Under the pieces are notes generated by a model. It did no database searches. It was not told the DNA's origin and saw only the letters and a list, made by a program, of their open reading frames with translations. A stretch of DNA of 7,830 bases from JANNHK01 sp034408875 (GTDB taxonomy: Bacteria; Actinomycetota; Acidimicrobiia; IMCC26256; PALSA-610): positions 1 through 7,830 of the forward strand of contig JAWXCJ010000096.1 in NCBI GenBank assembly GCA_034408875.1, given 5' to 3'. This document shows, in pieces, positions 4,924-7,830 of this stretch. Position 1 is the first letter of the stretch; every line of letters begins with the position of its first letter. A program made the translations under genes and the position numbers.

Positions 4924-5549
4924 GCGTGTTGGAAGTCATGCAGCGCGAACGGGCGGCGCTGTGTGACACCTTCGCCGAGGTCGGACCCGACGCGCCGACG
5001 CTGTGCGACGGCTGGCTCACAGCCGACTTGGCCGCGCACATGGTGGCGCGAGAGACGCGGCCCGACGCCGCGCTCGGCATGTTCGTGCCTCCGCTGGCGA
5101 AGCACCTCGACAACGTCATGCACCAGCTCGAGGCCAAGGGCTACGAGTGGATGGTCGACAAGCTCCGGAGCGGGCCACCGTTCTTGCACCGGGCCGGTCC
5201 CATGGCCCGGGCCAACGTGAACGAGAACTGGATCCACCACGAAGACATTCGCCGGGCGCGCGGCGACGGGCCCCGAGTGCTCGACGAGGAAACCGACGGG
5301 ATTCTCTGGGATTCACTGAAGTTGGCGTCGTTGATCAGTGGGCGGCGCATCAAGGGCGCGGGGCTGACCCTCCTGACCCCTGACTCGCGGACGCGCGTCA
5401 TCAAGGACGTGCAGCCGATGGTCACCGTGACCGGCGAGCCCGGCGAACTGGTGTTGTTCATGAGTGGGCGCAAAGAAGCGGCCGCAGTCGCCATCGACGG
5501 CGAGCCCGAGGCGATCGCGATCGTGCGGGCGACGAAGTTCGGCGTGTGA
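4920..5549 (+). CDS. TIGR03085-family DinB-like metal-binding protein
   Basis: The 209-residue product resembles the actinobacterial TIGR03085 family, related to the mycothiol-dependent maleylpyruvate isomerase N-terminal (DinB four-helix) fold. Visible marks are ERAALCDTFAEVGPDAPTLC (10-29), DGWLTADLAAHMVARETRPD (30-49), PPLAKH (57-62) and NENWIHHEDIRRARG (101-115). His40 and His106/His107 are the likely metal ligands. The C-terminal part (about 120-209) is a beta-rich domain ending in LVLFMSGRKEAAAV and a repeat of short strands. Relatives use mycothiol as cofactor, but many members have no assigned reaction. GGAG at 4910-4913 lies 6 nt before the ATG, which overlaps the VOC stop. A VOC protein next to a mycothiol-type DinB protein suggests thiol-linked detoxification or isomerisation, an inference. 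The stop is 1 base from the end of the converging GNAT relic. Confidence 0.85.
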   Translation: MSVLEVMQRERAALCDTFAEVGPDAPTLCDGWLTADLAAHMVARETRPDAALGMFVPPLAKHLDNVMHQLEAKGYEWMVDKLRSGPPFLHRAGPMARANVNENWIHHEDIRRARGDGPRVLDEETDGILWDSLKLASLISGRRIKGAGLTLLTPDSRTRVIKDVQPMVTVTGEPGELVLFMSGRKEAAAVAIDGEPEAIAIVRATKFGV

Positions 5550-5550
5550 A

Positions 5551-6160
5551 CTAGCGGCCGCGGTGCCCGGCCCAGAGCGTGCAGCGCGAGATCGGGATGT
5601 ACCCGAGGCGCTCGTAGGTCGGGCGCCCCGCGTCGCTCGCGTTGAGCACCGCCGGACGCGACGCATAATTCGTCGCCCGGATCGTCATCGCCTTGCCGAC
5701 CCCGCGCCCGCGGGTGCCGGCAGGAAGCAACCCGGCGAGAACGGCTCCAGTTCCGGAACCGGGTACGCATGGACCAGGACGTCCTCGTATGCCGCGGCTT
5801 CGGTTGCGTCGCCGACCGCGCCGATGCGCAGACCGGGCGGCAGCGCTTCGGGGATCGAGCCGGCGGGGCGGTACATGAACGGCGGATGGCCGACGAGTCC
5901 GAATCCGTGGGCACCCAGGTCGGGTGTCGGACGCTGGAGCAACGCGACGTCGCCGAACGGCGTCGGTGACTCCCCGTCGGTCAGCACCAGCGCCAGGTCG
6001 GCATCCTCGTAGACCCGTTCGCCGCGGGCGGCGGCCAGCGCCCGGAAGCCGTCGGCTTCGCCCCGGGCGAAGTCGTTCAGGATGTTGTCGCCCGACGGTG
6101 TGGCGGGTCCGGAGCCGGTCTCGAGCGTGTCGTCGGTTTCGATCTCGACAGTGTTGCGCC
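5551..6160 (-). pseudogene. GNAT acetyltransferase relic with frameshift and internal deletions
   Basis: Minus-strand reading from about 6160 gives DNILNDFARGEADGFRALAA, RGERVYEDADLALVLTDG, GDVALLQRP, TPDLGAHGFGLVGHPP and VLVHAYPVPELEPFSPGCFL in one frame. Near 5718 the homology moves to another frame: GTRGRGVGKAMTIRAT, ASDAGRPTYERLGYIPISRC, TLWAGHRGR, ending at TAG 5553-5551. RGRGVG is the acetyl-CoA pyrophosphate-binding loop and YERLGY is the usual GNAT end. From memory of the family, some 25-30 residues appear lost between LLQRP and TPDL (near 5927), and the core strands plus roughly 30-40 residues before GTRGRG are gone at the frameshift. No good start codon exists: an ATC (6143-6141) sits where a family start might be, and a GTG at 6203 would run into the opposing synthetase gene. 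The substrate is unknown. The upstream edge is approximate. Confidence 0.72.
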
Positions 6161-6175
6161 TGTGCGGAGTAGCGT
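6145..6175 (+). promoter_or_regulatory. Leaderless promoter of the acyl-CoA synthetase gene
   Basis: TCGACA (6145-6150, one mismatch to TTGACA) and TAGCGT (6170-6175, TANNNT) are 19 bases apart. The -10 box ends 7 nt before the GTG at 6183, where no Shine-Dalgarno exists. This supports transcription starting at the GTG itself and GTG 6183 rather than GTG 6162 as the start. The promoter lies in the former 5' end of the opposing GNAT relic. Confidence 0.5.
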
Positions 6176-6182
6176 CGAACTC

Positions 6183-7733
6183 GTGAAAGAACTCGTATAC
6201 CACCGCCAGTTGATCCCCGTCGTCGAGCGGCAGCCCGACAAGGTCGCGTTCCTCGGCGCCACACCGACCACTTACGGGCAGCACCTCGACCGGGTGACTC
6301 GCGCGGCCGATGCCCTGGCCGGGCTGGGTGTCGCCCGGTCCGACCGCTTCGCGGTGATGGCACTCAACAGCCTGGCGTTCCTCGAGCTGTACCACGCCGC
6401 GTTTCTCGGTGCCGGTGTCATCAACCCGTTGAACCTGCGCCTCGCCCCGAAAGAGTTGGCGTACATCCTCGCCGACTCCGGGACGAAGGTCTGCTTCGTC
6501 GACTCGTTCTTCGCCGGCGTCATCGACCAGGTGCGCGGCGAGACGGCGATCGAGCAGGTCGTGTTGATCGGCGCCGGCGACGTACCCCACGACGCGAAGT
6601 ACGAGGACCTGCTTGCCGCGGCGGCACCTTCGATTCCGGAGGAACCCGAGGAAGACGACCCGGTCGTGTTGATGTACACGGGCGGCACGACGGGGCTCCC
6701 GAAGGGCGTGCTCCTCGACCAGCGCGCCGAGATGCTGAACCTGTACCACGTCGCCACCGCGTTCGGGATGGACGAGTCCGCGGTGTACCTCCACCAGACG
6801 CCGATGTTCCACGCCGCGTCGATGGGCGGCATTCTCGGCATTCCCGCGCAGGGCGGTACGTCGGCCATCGTTCCCGTGTTCGACCCGGTCGCGGTCATGA
6901 CCGCCATCGAGACGCACGGCGTGACGATGACCGTCATGGTGCCCACGATGGTCGGTCTGCTCGTGAACCATCCCGACTTCAAGCCCGAGCGTCTCGCGTC
7001 GTTGCAGCAGTTGATCTACGGCGCCTCGCCGATGCCTACCGCGCTGCTCGAGAAGGTGCTGGCGATGTACCCGGACATCGAGGTGTACCAGGGCTACGGC
7101 ATGACCGAAGCGTCGGCAGTGTTGACCATGCTCGGACCCGACGAGCACCGCCGCGGCGGCGCGTTACTGCGTTCGGCCGGCCGCGCGGTACCGGGCATCG
7201 CGCTGACGATCCAGGACCCCGACGGCAAAGTGATGCCCCGGGGCGAGAACGGCGAAGTGTGCGCCCGCGCCGGCAACTTCATGACCGAGTACTGGAACAA
7301 GCCCGAAGCGACCGAAGAGGCGTTCCGGGGCGGGTGGTACCACACCGGCGACGCGGGGTATCTCGACGAGCACGGTTACCTGTACCTGGTCGACCGCGTG
7401 AAGGACATGATCGTCACCGGTGGCGAAAACGTGTACTCCGTCGAAGTCGAGAACGCGATCGCAACGCACGAGGCGGTCGCGCAGGTCGCCGTGATCGGCG
7501 TGCCTGACGAGAAGTGGGGCGAAGCGGTGCACGCGATCGTCGTGTTGCACCCAGGTGCCGAAGCGACCGAAGCCGACATCATTGCTCATGCGCGCGAGGC
7601 CATCGCCGGGTACAAGGTGCCGAAAACCGTCGAGTTCCGGGCGGAACCGCTTCCGCTGTCGGGCGCAATGAAGGTGCTCAAGCGCGAGTTGCGGGCCCCG
7701 TACTGGGAGGGCCACGGCCGCGCCGTGAACTGA
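6183..7733 (+). CDS. Acyl-CoA synthetase (FadD-type, class I adenylate-forming)
   Basis: A complete 516-residue ANL-superfamily enzyme that makes acyl-CoA from a carboxylic acid, ATP and CoA through an acyl-adenylate. All core motifs are present: A3 TGGTTGLPKGV (166-176, with the P-loop Lys), PMFHAAS (207-213), A5 YQGYGMTEAS (302-311), A7 YHTGD (386-390), A8/hinge DRVKDMIVTGGENVYSVEVE (404-423) and A10 PLSGAMKVLKREL (491-503) with catalytic Lys497. Met496 replaces the Gly usual in SGAGK. The start is GTG 6183 (VKELVYHRQL), supported by the TAGCGT box; GTG 6162 would add seven residues lying over the promoter. Substrate cannot be read from the sequence; medium/long-chain or cyclic acids are common for FadD proteins. 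It stands alone, divergent from the GNAT relic, and can supply the activity that the defective FadD17-like gene lacks. Confidence 0.95.
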   Translation: MKELVYHRQLIPVVERQPDKVAFLGATPTTYGQHLDRVTRAADALAGLGVARSDRFAVMALNSLAFLELYHAAFLGAGVINPLNLRLAPKELAYILADSGTKVCFVDSFFAGVIDQVRGETAIEQVVLIGAGDVPHDAKYEDLLAAAAPSIPEEPEEDDPVVLMYTGGTTGLPKGVLLDQRAEMLNLYHVATAFGMDESAVYLHQTPMFHAASMGGILGIPAQGGTSAIVPVFDPVAVMTAIETHGVTMTVMVPTMVGLLVNHPDFKPERLASLQQLIYGASPMPTALLEKVLAMYPDIEVYQGYGMTEASAVLTMLGPDEHRRGGALLRSAGRAVPGIALTIQDPDGKVMPRGENGEVCARAGNFMTEYWNKPEATEEAFRGGWYHTGDAGYLDEHGYLYLVDRVKDMIVTGGENVYSVEVENAIATHEAVAQVAVIGVPDEKWGEAVHAIVVLHPGAEATEADIIAHAREAIAGYKVPKTVEFRAEPLPLSGAMKVLKRELRAPYWEGHGRAVN

Positions 7734-7830
7734 GGCCGTGCGGACGCAGCGGAGCCACGGACGGCGCAGCGAGGGAGCCATAGAGGCCGTGCGGACGCAG
7801 CGGAGCCACGGACGGCGCAGCGAGGGAGCC
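7732..7830. repeat. 51-bp-period tandem repeat running off the window end
   Basis: Bases 7732-7779 are identical to 7783-7830, a period of 51 with about 1.9 copies visible. Each unit begins GAGGCCGTGCGGACGCAGCG and ends GCAGCGAGGGAGCC, followed by ATA before the next unit. Within the unit, two halves share CGGACG, GCAGCG and GGAGCCA, so it looks built from an older duplication of about 20-25 bases. The first unit shares the last bases of the synthetase stop codon. CCGTG (7736-7740) can pair with CACGG (7756-7760), a weak hairpin. There are no unique spacers, so it is not a CRISPR. A dispersed or mini-satellite type intergenic repeat is most likely; its full extent is unseen. Confidence 0.9.

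Noticed and set aside
5685..7148. 487-codon minus-strand open frame antisense to the acyl-CoA synthetase
   Set aside because: Only its last part (below about 6160) shows GNAT homology. The rest is the mirror of a strongly GC3-biased gene, which commonly keeps an antisense frame open; its His/Arg/Val-rich translation has no family features.
7732..7830. CRISPR array
   Set aside because: Units are contiguous with no variable spacers, no cas genes are present, and the unit is a 51-bp tandem repeat.

Overview
The window is high-GC DNA with strong G/C preference at third codon positions. It carries a DUF222/HNH endonuclease tail, a TIGR03085-family mycothiol-dependent-like protein, mycobacterial-style fadD/fadE genes and starts that look leaderless. 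Together these point to an actinobacterium, possibly an Acidimicrobiia-type lineage; the exact class is inference.

Left part (1-2205), accessory in character. It begins with the 3' end of a DUF222-HNH gene of the 13E12-repeat type (1-445). A 404-base gap with two or three small hairpins follows. Next is a compact operon: an 83-residue protein of unknown function (850-1101), a HicB-like antitoxin (1101-1508) and a HicA-like toxin (1521-1898). A second open frame with its own Shine-Dalgarno and GTG start (1756-1959, interrupted by one TAG) overlaps the unusual acidic tail of hicA. Behind it, on the minus strand, lies the decayed C-terminus of a DDE transposase (1968-2123). The region looks like a small island of defence or mobile genes.

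Middle part (2206-5549), a plus-strand run of lipid or steroid-type genes. A FadD17-like acyl-CoA synthetase has lost key adenylation motifs (2206-3372). It overlaps by one base an intact acyl-CoA dehydrogenase (3372-4532). Then come a VOC/glyoxalase-like protein (4549-4923) and a DinB-fold TIGR03085 protein (4920-5549), which overlap by four bases. In Mycobacterium tuberculosis fadD17 sits beside fadE26/fadE27 in steroid side-chain catabolism, so the fadD17-like/fadE pair hints at a related CoA-ester pathway.

Right part (5551-7830). A minus-strand GNAT acetyltransferase relic, with a frameshift and probably two deletions, lies tail-to-tail with the TIGR03085 gene and head-to-head with an intact acyl-CoA synthetase (6183-7733). 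The synthetase has a recognisable leaderless promoter. A 51-bp-period tandem repeat starts at its stop codon and runs off the window end.

Most notable: the HicBA locus with an extra upstream gene and an overlapping Lys/Thr-rich frame; a synthetase missing its A5 motif, its C-terminal domain and the conserved P-loop lysine yet still coupled to fadE; the multiply deleted GNAT gene; and the tandem repeat. No clearly new multi-gene system can be proven from the sequence alone.
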